Below the pieces are notes generated by a model. The model searched no databases. It was not told the DNA's origin and saw only the letters and a program-made list of their open reading frames with translations. The translations under genes were made by a program, and so were the position numbers. A DNA stretch of 64,000 bases from an uncultured Flavobacteriales bacterium (GTDB lineage: Bacteria; Bacteroidota; Bacteroidia; Flavobacteriales; Crocinitomicaceae): contig CAMLRS010000002.1 of the NCBI GenBank assembly GCA_946482515.1, positions 62,001 to 126,000 on the forward strand, read 5' to 3'. Each line of letters opens with the position of its first letter. Position 1 is the stretch's first letter. Below, piece by piece: positions 55,992 through 63,666 of this stretch.

Positions 55992-56117
55992 ATGATTCAA
56001 AACCGTCAGAATAACAATAATAACAAAGCTCCACCTGTGGCGGCCAGGTCATTCTATATCCCAAGCCCGCCCGCCAGCGGGCTTTTTTTATTCATTTCAA
56101 TTTCATCAACAACATGA
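55992..56117 (+). CDS. Asn-rich leader ORF 2 of asnA
   Basis: A 41-codon ORF starting MIQNRQNNNNNKAPP, with Asn at codons 4 and 7-11, the last five in a row (AAT AAC AAT AAT AAC at 56010-56024). Its stop (TGA 56115-56117) overlaps the asnA ATG as ATGA. The frame runs straight through terminator 2. This is unusual for an attenuator leader and could add translational coupling. It may also be a real small protein. Confidence 0.6.
   Translation: MIQNRQNNNNNKAPPVAARSFYIPSPPASGLFLFISISSTT
56033..56049 (+). promoter_or_regulatory. Leader 2 hairpin with loop complementary to terminator loop
   Basis: ACCTG (56033-56037) and CAGGT (56045-56049) form a stem. Its loop TGGCGG (56038-56043) is fully complementary to the terminator 2 loop CCGCCA (56071-56076). 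GGCGG can also pair with CCGCC (56067-56071) in the terminator arm. A candidate antiterminator or kissing loop. Confidence 0.4.
56063..56090 (+). terminator. Attenuator terminator 2, directly before asnA
   Basis: AAGCCCGC (56063-56070) pairs with GCGGGCTT (56077-56084), loop CCGCCA, followed by TTTTTTT. It ends 24 bases before the asnA ATG. A terminator between a promoter and its gene implies control of read-through. Confidence 0.9.
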
Positions 56118-57127
56118 AAACAATTGCAGTAACAAAAGCGCAAACCGAAAGCGCTATCGAGCTGGTTAAAACAACCTTTGCCACGCAGCTGGCGAGTGAG
56201 CTGGACCTCGACAAAGTTTCGGCACCCATTGCTATTATCGACGGAACAGGTATTAACGACGATCTCAACGGTATCGAGCGGCCGGTAGCTTTCCAGGTGA
56301 AAGCCATGAACGAACAACGGGCCGTGGTAGTGCATTCACTGGCCAAATGGAAACGCGTGCGACTGCGCGAGCTGGACATTCCCGAAGGAAAAGGATTGTA
56401 TACCGATATGCGGGCGCTGCGACCGGACGAAGATTTCAGTCCGCTACACTCGATTTATGTGGATCAGTGGGACTGGGAAAAGCACATCGCTCCTGCCGAT
56501 CGCACCATTCCCTATTTGAAGACAACAGTCGAGAAGATCTACGCCGCCCTGCGTAATACCGAATCCGTTGTCTGCGCTGCACATACGCACCTTTCCCCTG
56601 TTTTACCGGAAACCATCACCTTCATTCATACCGAAGAATTGCTGAAAGCTTATCCTTCGCTGACACCCAAAGAACGCGAAAATGCTGTAGCTGAACGTTA
56701 CGGCGCTGTCTTCATCATCGGCATAGGCGGCGAATTAACCGACGGCAGTATCCACGACGGCCGGGCACCGGATTACGACGACTGGAGCACGCTTACACCT
56801 TCTGGTTTCCGCGGACTCAACGGCGACATTGTTGTCTGGAACCCTGTTCTGGAAAGGGCATTCGAGCTTTCTTCGATGGGCATACGAGTCGACAAAACCG
56901 CTTTAATGCACCAACTCTCCGCCCGCGGTTGCTCCGAACGAAGTGCATTGTCGTTCCACAAAGCGTTGCTCGCCGGTGAGCTGCCGCAAAGTATTGGTGG
57001 CGGCATTGGTCAGAGTCGTTTGTGCATGTTCCTGCTGCGCAAAAAACACATCGGCGAAGTACAGGTTGGCATCTGGCCAGATTCACTGCGCGAAAACTGC
57101 CTCGAAGAAGGGATTGTGTTGCTCTAG
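56114..57127 (+). CDS. asnA: Aspartate--ammonia ligase
   Basis: A 337-residue enzyme of normal AsnA length. It makes asparagine from aspartate, ammonia and ATP (to AMP) and is homologous to class II tRNA synthetases. Typical segments are FATQLASELDLDKVSAPI, GTGINDDLNGIERPVAF, SIYVDQWDWEK, and the C-terminal GGGIGQSRLCMFLLRKKHIGEVQVGIWP, which is diagnostic. It is cytosolic. It is preceded by two Asn-rich leader ORFs and two intrinsic terminators, so it is probably attenuated by asparagine or Asn-tRNA supply. The tetR gene follows, 140 bases downstream. Confidence 0.96.
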   Translation: MKTIAVTKAQTESAIELVKTTFATQLASELDLDKVSAPIAIIDGTGINDDLNGIERPVAFQVKAMNEQRAVVVHSLAKWKRVRLRELDIPEGKGLYTDMRALRPDEDFSPLHSIYVDQWDWEKHIAPADRTIPYLKTTVEKIYAALRNTESVVCAAHTHLSPVLPETITFIHTEELLKAYPSLTPKERENAVAERYGAVFIIGIGGELTDGSIHDGRAPDYDDWSTLTPSGFRGLNGDIVVWNPVLERAFELSSMGIRVDKTALMHQLSARGCSERSALSFHKALLAGELPQSIGGGIGQSRLCMFLLRKKHIGEVQVGIWPDSLRENCLEEGIVLL

Positions 57128-57224
57128 ACACGCTCCACTCACGCCCACACTCACACTGTTCCTGATGTAGTGTGGGCGTTTAAAATCAGCGACTTTCAAT
57201 TTTCTTTGAAAATTATTTTACCGT

Positions 57225-57241
57225 TTTAAACAAGTGTTTAA
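57225..57241. promoter_or_regulatory. Operator-like palindrome in tetR promoter
   Basis: TTTAAACA at 57225-57232 and TGTTTAA at 57235-57241 form an imperfect palindrome with a two-base centre. Another TGTTTAA half-site follows at 57249-57255. Position, just upstream of the tetR ATG, fits an autorepressor site. Confidence 0.55.
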
Positions 57242-57267
57242 TATTCTTGTTTAATTTTATCGCCGAA

Positions 57268-57900
57268 ATGACAAAAAGCCCCAAAGATTCTTCTACGGAA
57301 GAGAAAATTAAAGAAGCGGCGCGCCGCGTTTTCATCGCCAAAGGGTTCGATGGCTGTTCTTCGCGTGAGATTGCGCGCGAAGCAGGCATGAACGTGGCGC
57401 TGGTGAACTATTATTTCCGATCAAAAAGTCAGTTGTTCCAGCTGATTTTCCGATCAACCCTGGAGGACTTCCTGCTCTCGATGATGGACATCTTTCAAAG
57501 CGATATGCCGCTCGAAAACAAAGTGCGCATTTTCATCGAGCGCGAATACGAATTCCTTTCACGACATCCTGAAATGCCGGTGTTTATCATGAGCGAGATC
57601 CGTCGGGAAGACGCCTGCGAGATCAACAATATGAACATGGTAGAGCGCATAGCGGAGACAGGCATATTCGACGAAGCGATGAAAGCGCAGGAAGAAGGGC
57701 GCATGCGCAAAATCGATCTCATCAGTACGATGATTATCATGATGGCCAACTGCCAGTTTCCTTTCCTGGCGAGTCCATTGATCAAGGGCATGCACAAGCT
57801 TACAGATGAACAATTCGAGCAGCAATTGTTGCTCCACAAGCAATATGTGACGGAGATGATGATGGGATATTTGTTCCCTCAAGGTGGTGTTAAACAGTAA
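57268..57900 (+). CDS. TetR/AcrR-type repressor of efflux operon
   Basis: A 210-residue regulator, started at ATG 57268 (MTKSPKDSSTEEKIKEAARR). An in-frame ATG 21 bases upstream is possible. Residues 10-55 are the TetR helix-turn-helix (VFIAKGFDGCSSREIAREAGMNVALVNYYFRSKSQLF). The C-terminal helices form the ligand-binding part. It is the first gene of an operon with TolC-, MFP- and RND-type genes, so it most likely represses efflux until a toxic ligand is bound. A palindromic operator-like site overlaps its promoter. Confidence 0.93.
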   Translation: MTKSPKDSSTEEKIKEAARRVFIAKGFDGCSSREIAREAGMNVALVNYYFRSKSQLFQLIFRSTLEDFLLSMMDIFQSDMPLENKVRIFIEREYEFLSRHPEMPVFIMSEIRREDACEINNMNMVERIAETGIFDEAMKAQEEGRMRKIDLISTMIIMMANCQFPFLASPLIKGMHKLTDEQFEQQLLLHKQYVTEMMMGYLFPQGGVKQ

Positions 57901-57916
57901 TTTAAAATTCGATGCA

Positions 57917-59215
57917 ATGAAGAAACAAATCATGGTGTTTGCGGTCTTGCTGAGCGGATTCTCTGCGGTTGCCCAGGAACTCGACCTGGAAACCTGCCTG
58001 CGGATGGCCGATTCGGCAAACCTGACAGTCCGGAACGCCCGTTTGGATGTCGCTGCCAACGACAAGCAGATCAAAGCGTATCTGTCGGCGCGATTGCCCA
58101 AACTGACCTTTACCGGCGACTACAAGTACAACGCGATCATTCCCGGACAGGTCGTGCCAGCGCAATTTTTCGGAGGTCCGGCAGGCTCTTATGCAACCGT
58201 TGAATTCGGGGTTCCGTACAACCTCAGCAATACCTTGCAATTGACCCAGGTGCTGTATAATCCGCAGGTAAACTACGGACTGAACGCGCTCGAGATCAAT
58301 TCCCAGGTAGTTGAAATCCAGCAGCGACTGGCCGAGCAGGATGTGCGTTACCAGGTAGCGGGAACGTATTTCAACCTGCAGGCGATCAACAAACAATATG
58401 CGTTCGTGGAGGAAAACATCGCCAACATGGACAAGCTGATCGCCAACATGGAAGCGCTCGTGCGCCAGAAAATGGTGGTCGAGACCGAGCTCGATAAGCT
58501 GAAGATCAACCGACTGACACTCGTCAACACCCGCGAGATGCTCAAAGCTTCTAAAGAACAGCTGGAGCGCTTGCTGAAAATCCTCATCGGGATGGATGAA
58601 AACGAACCGTTGAACCTCGCACCGGACACCATGGTTGAAAAAACCATTCTCGTAGACAGCGAAACCATTTCCCGCCCGGAATTGGAATTGCTTGAAGCGC
58701 AGAAACAGATGAACGAAGAAGAGCACAAAGGAACGAATATGGCCTACCTGCCAAGCCTTTCGCTGTATGCGGCTTACAATTACACGTACAACATGAAACC
58801 GGAAGACGATTTCCGCACCGGCATCGACGGAGCTTTCGTCGGACTTCGCCTCGACTGGACCTTGTTTGACGGATTGGAAAAACACAACAAACAGCGGGTG
58901 AACGCAATCAACGCCGAGAAAATCGCCAACCAGCAGGAGCTCGTAACACAGCAGCTCGAAATGCAAACTGAAAACGCCCGGAAACAGGTCGACATCCAGA
59001 AAGGATCGCTGGCCATTTCGCAGGAACAGCTGATGCTCGCCGAGCGCGTGTACAAGCAATCGGAAGCACAGTTCCGCGAAGGCGTGATCGGATCAAACGA
59101 TCTGATACAGGTCGAAAACAGCCTGCAACAGGCACAAACAAATGTCGTGGCCGCTTACGTCAAGCTGCGCCTGGCAGAATTGGATTATTTGAAGTCAATC
59201 GGAAATATAAAATAA
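57917..59215 (+). CDS. TolC-like outer-membrane efflux protein
   Basis: A 432-residue protein, started at ATG 57917 (MKKQIMVFAVLLSGFSAVAQ), 16 bases after the tetR stop. A signal peptide is followed by the outer-membrane efflux repeat architecture: two long helical halves with LDLETCLRMADSANLTVRNARLDVAANDKQIKAYLSARLP and, near the end, EAQFREGVIGSNDLIQVENSLQQAQ. It forms the outer-membrane exit duct of a tripartite pump with the next two genes. Confidence 0.94.
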   Translation: MKKQIMVFAVLLSGFSAVAQELDLETCLRMADSANLTVRNARLDVAANDKQIKAYLSARLPKLTFTGDYKYNAIIPGQVVPAQFFGGPAGSYATVEFGVPYNLSNTLQLTQVLYNPQVNYGLNALEINSQVVEIQQRLAEQDVRYQVAGTYFNLQAINKQYAFVEENIANMDKLIANMEALVRQKMVVETELDKLKINRLTLVNTREMLKASKEQLERLLKILIGMDENEPLNLAPDTMVEKTILVDSETISRPELELLEAQKQMNEEEHKGTNMAYLPSLSLYAAYNYTYNMKPEDDFRTGIDGAFVGLRLDWTLFDGLEKHNKQRVNAINAEKIANQQELVTQQLEMQTENARKQVDIQKGSLAISQEQLMLAERVYKQSEAQFREGVIGSNDLIQVENSLQQAQTNVVAAYVKLRLAELDYLKSIGNIK

Positions 59216-59219
59216 GCTT

Positions 59220-60278
59220 ATGAAACGCGTAATTATCATCATCGTTATCGTCGTAGCACTGGTCGCACTGGCCGCCATGAAACTCGTGTCAAACAAAGAC
59301 AAAGTCGAGAAAAAACTCTATGTCCACGATGCTACGGCAGCCGTTTTCGTGGAAGCAGGATCGCCTGAAACACACACCTTCGAAGACGCTTTGTCGTTCC
59401 TCGGAACGTTCGAGCCTTTCCGTCAGAACACCATCGGATCGGATGCTTCCGGAAAGATCATTCGTCTGGCCATTGAAGAAGGCGACCGCGTTACCCAAGG
59501 ACAGCTGATCGCCAAGATCGACGACGAAATGCTCCGTTTGCAGCTCGAAAATGCCGAGATCAACATCGAAGGTCAAACCAACGACGATCAGCGCTACTCG
59601 AACCTGCAAAAAGAAAACGCCGTAGCCGGTGTTCAGGTCGAAAAAACCAAACTCGGATTGCGTTCTGCCGAAGTTCAGAAAAAACAATTGCAGAAACAGC
59701 TTCGCAGCACGTCAATTACCGCTCCGTTTTCCGGTGTAGTGACGAAAAAAATGGTCGACCTGGGTTCTGTGATCGGACCGGGCTCACCGCTCATCGAGTT
59801 GACGGATATTTCCTCTTTGAAGCTCACTGTTTCCGTTCCGGAGCGCGACATCCTCAAATTCAAGCTCGGACAGGAAGTGAGTGTATACGTGGATATCTAC
59901 GGCAATACATCCTTCGCCGGAAAAGTGACCAACATCAACGTTCAGGCTGATAAAGCACACAATTTCAAGGTGCAGATCACAGTGAAAAACACCAAAGACA
60001 ACCAGATCATGGCCGGCATGTACGGTTCGGTAAAACTGAAAAGCAGCAAAAGCGTGACCGGTCTGGCGATTCCGCGTAAAGCGCTGGTTGGCTCGTCCAA
60101 AGAGCCGCAGGTGTATGTGATCCGCAACGGAAAAGCCGTCCTCACGCCGTTTACAGCCGGAACCAGCGATGGCGAATACATCCAGGTGCTTGCCGGTCTG
60201 TCGAAAAACGACATCATCGTGACCAAAGGACAGATCAACCTGCAGAACAACTCGCCTGTAACGACAAAAACGAAGTAA
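59220..60278 (+). CDS. RND efflux periplasmic adaptor (MFP)
   Basis: A 352-residue protein with one N-terminal membrane anchor (MKRVIIIIVIVVALVALAAM). Segments: the lipoyl/biotinyl-like half (IRLAIEEGDRVTQGQLIAKIDDE), a short helical hairpin, then ITAPFSGVVTKKMVDLGSVIGPGSPLIELTDISSL, and the membrane-proximal beta domain. It links the RND permease to TolC. It starts four bases after the TolC stop and ends ten bases before the permease gene. Confidence 0.94.
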   Translation: MKRVIIIIVIVVALVALAAMKLVSNKDKVEKKLYVHDATAAVFVEAGSPETHTFEDALSFLGTFEPFRQNTIGSDASGKIIRLAIEEGDRVTQGQLIAKIDDEMLRLQLENAEINIEGQTNDDQRYSNLQKENAVAGVQVEKTKLGLRSAEVQKKQLQKQLRSTSITAPFSGVVTKKMVDLGSVIGPGSPLIELTDISSLKLTVSVPERDILKFKLGQEVSVYVDIYGNTSFAGKVTNINVQADKAHNFKVQITVKNTKDNQIMAGMYGSVKLKSSKSVTGLAIPRKALVGSSKEPQVYVIRNGKAVLTPFTAGTSDGEYIQVLAGLSKNDIIVTKGQINLQNNSPVTTKTK

Positions 60279-60288
60279 ACGACCGATC

Positions 60289-63200
60289 ATGACACTTACA
60301 GAAATTGCCATCAAACGGCCATCGCTGATCATCGTGATCTTCACGATCCTGATCGGCGGCGGGCTCATCAGCTACAATCAGCTGAGCTACGAACTCTTAC
60401 CGGACTTCTCTCCTCCCATCCTGACGGTTACCACACCGTATCCGGGCGCTTCGCCTGCAACGGTGGAAAGCCAGGTTTCCAAACCGCTCGAAGATGCCTT
60501 CAGTGGACTGGAAGGAATTTCGGAAGTCAGTACTTTTTCCCTCGATAACGCATCGATGGTGATGCTCGAATTCAAGCATTCCGTTGACCTTGACGTAGCG
60601 ATGGAAGATGTGCAGCGCAAGATCGACAACATCCTGAATAAATTCCCCGACGGAGTAGAAAGTCCGGCCATTGCGAAGATCGAGCCGAATGCCGCACCGG
60701 TATTACAGGTCAGCGCCGTTTCTTCGGGCATAGAAGACCGCGCGTTCATGCAGCTCATGGACGACGAAATCCTGCCACAGATCAAGCAAACCAAAGGTGT
60801 AGCCGAAGTACAGGTGATAGGCGGTGAAAAGCGCGAAGTCCGCGTGAATGTCGACAAGGACAAAATGAAAGCCTACGGCATCAGCCTCGCACAGATCGCA
60901 CAAGCGGTACAAGCTGCCAACGTGGAATTCCCGACCGGAAAAGTGAAAAACGACGACGAGCAGATGACCGTTCGTCTCGCCGGTAAATTCCAGTCGGTAG
61001 ACGATCTTTCGAACCTGATTTTATCCTCTTCGGGCTCTTCTACCCTGCGTTTGAAAGACGTAGCCGAAGTCGTGGACGATATTGCCGACCAAACCAGCAT
61101 CAGCCGCTACAACGGTGTAAACGGGATCGGTTTGCGCATCAAGAAACAATCCGATGCGAATGCCGTGGACATGGCCGCCGATACGCGCATCAAATTCAAA
61201 GACCTTGAGGCAAAGTACAAGAAAGAAGGATTGCATTTCACCGTAGCAACCGATACGTCGTTGCCAACGATCGAATCCGTAGATGCGGTATTGCACGATC
61301 TGGAGCTGGCGGTATTGCTCGTGGCAGCCGTAATGCTCCTCTTCCTCCACAGCTTGCGGAATGCGTTCATCGTACTCATTTCCATTCCTGCTTCACTGAT
61401 TTCGACCTTCATTGTGATGTACCTGCTGGGCTATACGCTGAACCTCATGACCCTGCTCGCGATGTCACTCGTGATCGGTATTCTTGTCGATGACTCGATC
61501 GTGGTCCTCGAGAACATTTACCGGCACATGAAAATGGGCAAAGGGAAACGGCGCGCAGCACTCGACGGACGAAACGAGATCGGCTTTACGGCCCTTGCCA
61601 TTACACTCGTCGACGTGGTGGTATTCTCGCCGGTTGTCTTCGTGGAAGGAACCATTTCCGACATCCTGCAGCAGTTCTCCGTTGTGGTGGTCGTATCCAC
61701 GCTGCTTTCGCTCTTCGTCTGCTTTACGCTCACCCCATGGCTGGCTTCCCGCTTCGCCAAAGACACCGTTCTGAATCCGAAAAACTGGCTGCACAAGCCA
61801 CTGCTCTGGTTCGAGCGCCGCCTGGATATCTTCACCGCAAGCTACGTGAAGCTCGTGGGCTGGGTACTGCGTCACAAAATCATCACCGGTGTTATCGTTA
61901 TCGCGCTGTTTGCCGGTGTGGGACAAGTGATGAAAATGGGCATCGTGGGTGAAGAATTCGTTGCACAAGGGGACCAGGGGAAATTCATGGTGAAGCTGAA
62001 ATACGACAAGAGTACCACGTTTGCCGAAAACAATGCGATCACGTACGAGATTGAACGCATGATCCTCGCTCAGAAAGACGTGGAGATGGTATTTGCCAAC
62101 GTCGGCGGACCAAGTGCCGGTCTGGGAGCGACCTCCTTCGGGAATGAAGCGCGCTCAGAGCTGACCGTGAAGCTGAAGCCGAACGTTCAGAAACGCATTC
62201 CGACCGAAAAATACATGACCGCTATCCGGAAAAAAATCGAAGCGGAGCATGCCGGAATCGAGGTAAAAACCATCAACATCGGTATGGTCGAATCGGAAGA
62301 AGCGCCGATCGAAATTTTCCTTTCATCAGACGACCCGAAAGTATTGGACCAGGAAGCCCGGAAGCTCAAGCAATTCATCCTGATGATCCCGGGAGCTAAA
62401 GATCCGACGATTTCTACCGATGATCTGACTCCGGAAGTACGCATCGAGCTCGACCGCGAGAAAATGGGCCAGCTTGGTTTGCCGATCGCTACCGTAGGTA
62501 TGCAATTGCAAATGGCGCTGAGCGGAAACGACGATGCCCGTTACGATGACGCCGGTACGGAATACGACATCCGCGTCATGTTCGACAAATTCGACCGCCG
62601 CGATGTAGACGATGTTAAAGCGATGACGTTCACCACCAACGACGGAAAAAACGTTCAGCTGTCGGAATTCGCAGACATTTCCATCGACAACGGAAACGGC
62701 ATCCTCGAGCGTAAGAACCGCGTAAGCTCTACAACGATCCGTTCATATGTACTCGGTGCAGCTGCCGGAACCGTAGCCAACCAGATTCAGACACACCTTG
62801 ACAGCTTCCCGCTGCCGAATGATGTGCGTATGACCTGGGGCGGTGAAATCAAACGTCAGAAAGAATCCTTCGGCGCGCTTGGAACGGCCATGGGAATCGG
62901 TTTGATACTCGTGTACCTGATCATGGTGGCGCTCTACGACAACTTCGTCTATCCGTTCGTGGTATTGTTCTCCATTCCGGTGGCACTGATCGGTGCGTTG
63001 CTGGCGCTCAACCTTTCGGGATCGAACATCGGGATCTTCACCGGGCTTGGAATGATCATGCTCCTCGGTCTTGTAGCCAAAAACGCCATCCTGATCGTCG
63101 ACTTTACGAATCACCTCAAAACCGCCGGTCACAGCACCTATTCCGCCTTGCTGGAAGCCGTTCGCGAGCGTATGCGTCCTATCCTGATGACTACCATCGC

Positions 63201-63435
63201 GATGGTGATCGGTATGATTCCGATCGCAACAGCCACCGGTTCAGGCGCCGAATGGAAAAACGGTCTGGCATGGGTTTTGATCGGTGGATTGACGAGCTCG
63301 ATGTTCCTCACCATCCTCATTGTGCCGATGATGTATTACATCGTAGACCGCCTCCAGGCGAAATTCAGTCGCAAAAAACGACTGGAGATCGAAGCACCTG
63401 AAGAAGACCTCCTGCAACCGAAGCCGGAGATTTAA
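60289..63435 (+). CDS. RND efflux permease (AcrB/HAE1 type)
   Basis: A 1048-residue inner-membrane pump of normal length. It has 12 membrane segments in two halves with large periplasmic loops (PYPGASPATVESQVSKPLEDAF). Family motifs: VIGILVDDSIVVLENIYRHMK, where the Asp pair in DD is used for proton coupling in this family, and GLVAKNAILIVDFTNHLK in the second half. It expels lipophilic substrates by proton antiport. The drug range cannot be read. It is the last gene of the tetR operon. Confidence 0.95.
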   Translation: MTLTEIAIKRPSLIIVIFTILIGGGLISYNQLSYELLPDFSPPILTVTTPYPGASPATVESQVSKPLEDAFSGLEGISEVSTFSLDNASMVMLEFKHSVDLDVAMEDVQRKIDNILNKFPDGVESPAIAKIEPNAAPVLQVSAVSSGIEDRAFMQLMDDEILPQIKQTKGVAEVQVIGGEKREVRVNVDKDKMKAYGISLAQIAQAVQAANVEFPTGKVKNDDEQMTVRLAGKFQSVDDLSNLILSSSGSSTLRLKDVAEVVDDIADQTSISRYNGVNGIGLRIKKQSDANAVDMAADTRIKFKDLEAKYKKEGLHFTVATDTSLPTIESVDAVLHDLELAVLLVAAVMLLFLHSLRNAFIVLISIPASLISTFIVMYLLGYTLNLMTLLAMSLVIGILVDDSIVVLENIYRHMKMGKGKRRAALDGRNEIGFTALAITLVDVVVFSPVVFVEGTISDILQQFSVVVVVSTLLSLFVCFTLTPWLASRFAKDTVLNPKNWLHKPLLWFERRLDIFTASYVKLVGWVLRHKIITGVIVIALFAGVGQVMKMGIVGEEFVAQGDQGKFMVKLKYDKSTTFAENNAITYEIERMILAQKDVEMVFANVGGPSAGLGATSFGNEARSELTVKLKPNVQKRIPTEKYMTAIRKKIEAEHAGIEVKTINIGMVESEEAPIEIFLSSDDPKVLDQEARKLKQFILMIPGAKDPTISTDDLTPEVRIELDREKMGQLGLPIATVGMQLQMALSGNDDARYDDAGTEYDIRVMFDKFDRRDVDDVKAMTFTTNDGKNVQLSEFADISIDNGNGILERKNRVSSTTIRSYVLGAAAGTVANQIQTHLDSFPLPNDVRMTWGGEIKRQKESFGALGTAMGIGLILVYLIMVALYDNFVYPFVVLFSIPVALIGALLALNLSGSNIGIFTGLGMIMLLGLVAKNAILIVDFTNHLKTAGHSTYSALLEAVRERMRPILMTTIAMVIGMIPIATATGSGAEWKNGLAWVLIGGLTSSMFLTILIVPMMYYIVDRLQAKFSRKKRLEIEAPEEDLLQPKPEI

Positions 63436-63472
63436 AACGTACACCAACACCCAATACAACCAATAACAAAGC

Positions 63473-63511
63473 AAAAATCCGCCTCCCGAAAAGGGGGCGG
63501 ATTTTTTTGTT
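63473..63511 (+). terminator. Terminator of tetR-RND operon
   Basis: ATCCGCC...GGCGGAT with CCC/GGG inside and a T7 tail (ATTTTTTTG). It ends the efflux operon. Confidence 0.85.
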
Positions 63512-63526
63512 TTACACTTTCTTTGG

Positions 63527-63664
63527 GGACCAACGCCTCCCTCCTTGAGGAGGGAATGAGGGAGGTAGCAAAATCCAAAATGAAGTTGAATGCCACCCTC
63601 CTTAAATATCCCGGCGCTACCACTTGGTCTTCGTCCGCCGCGGCGGACTCTTCTCAAGGGAGGA
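63527..63664. repeat. C-rich dispersed intergenic repeat, copy with GC palindrome
   Basis: CCTCCCTCCTTGAGGAGGG, GAGGGAGGTAGC, GCCACCCTCCTTAAAT and CTTCTCAAGGGAGGA frame a segment that includes TCCGCCGCGGCGGA (63634-63647), also at 27251-27264. It sits between convergent genes. Confidence 0.7.
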
Positions 63665-63666
63665 AA

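Noticed and set aside
55518..56113. T-box riboswitch for asnA
   Set aside because: No T-box core or specifier stem is visible. The Asn codon runs with terminators explain the region better.
57888..57910. Third TTAAACA site at the tetR/TolC junction
   Set aside because: It overlaps the last tetR codons and only one half-site fits, so it is probably chance.
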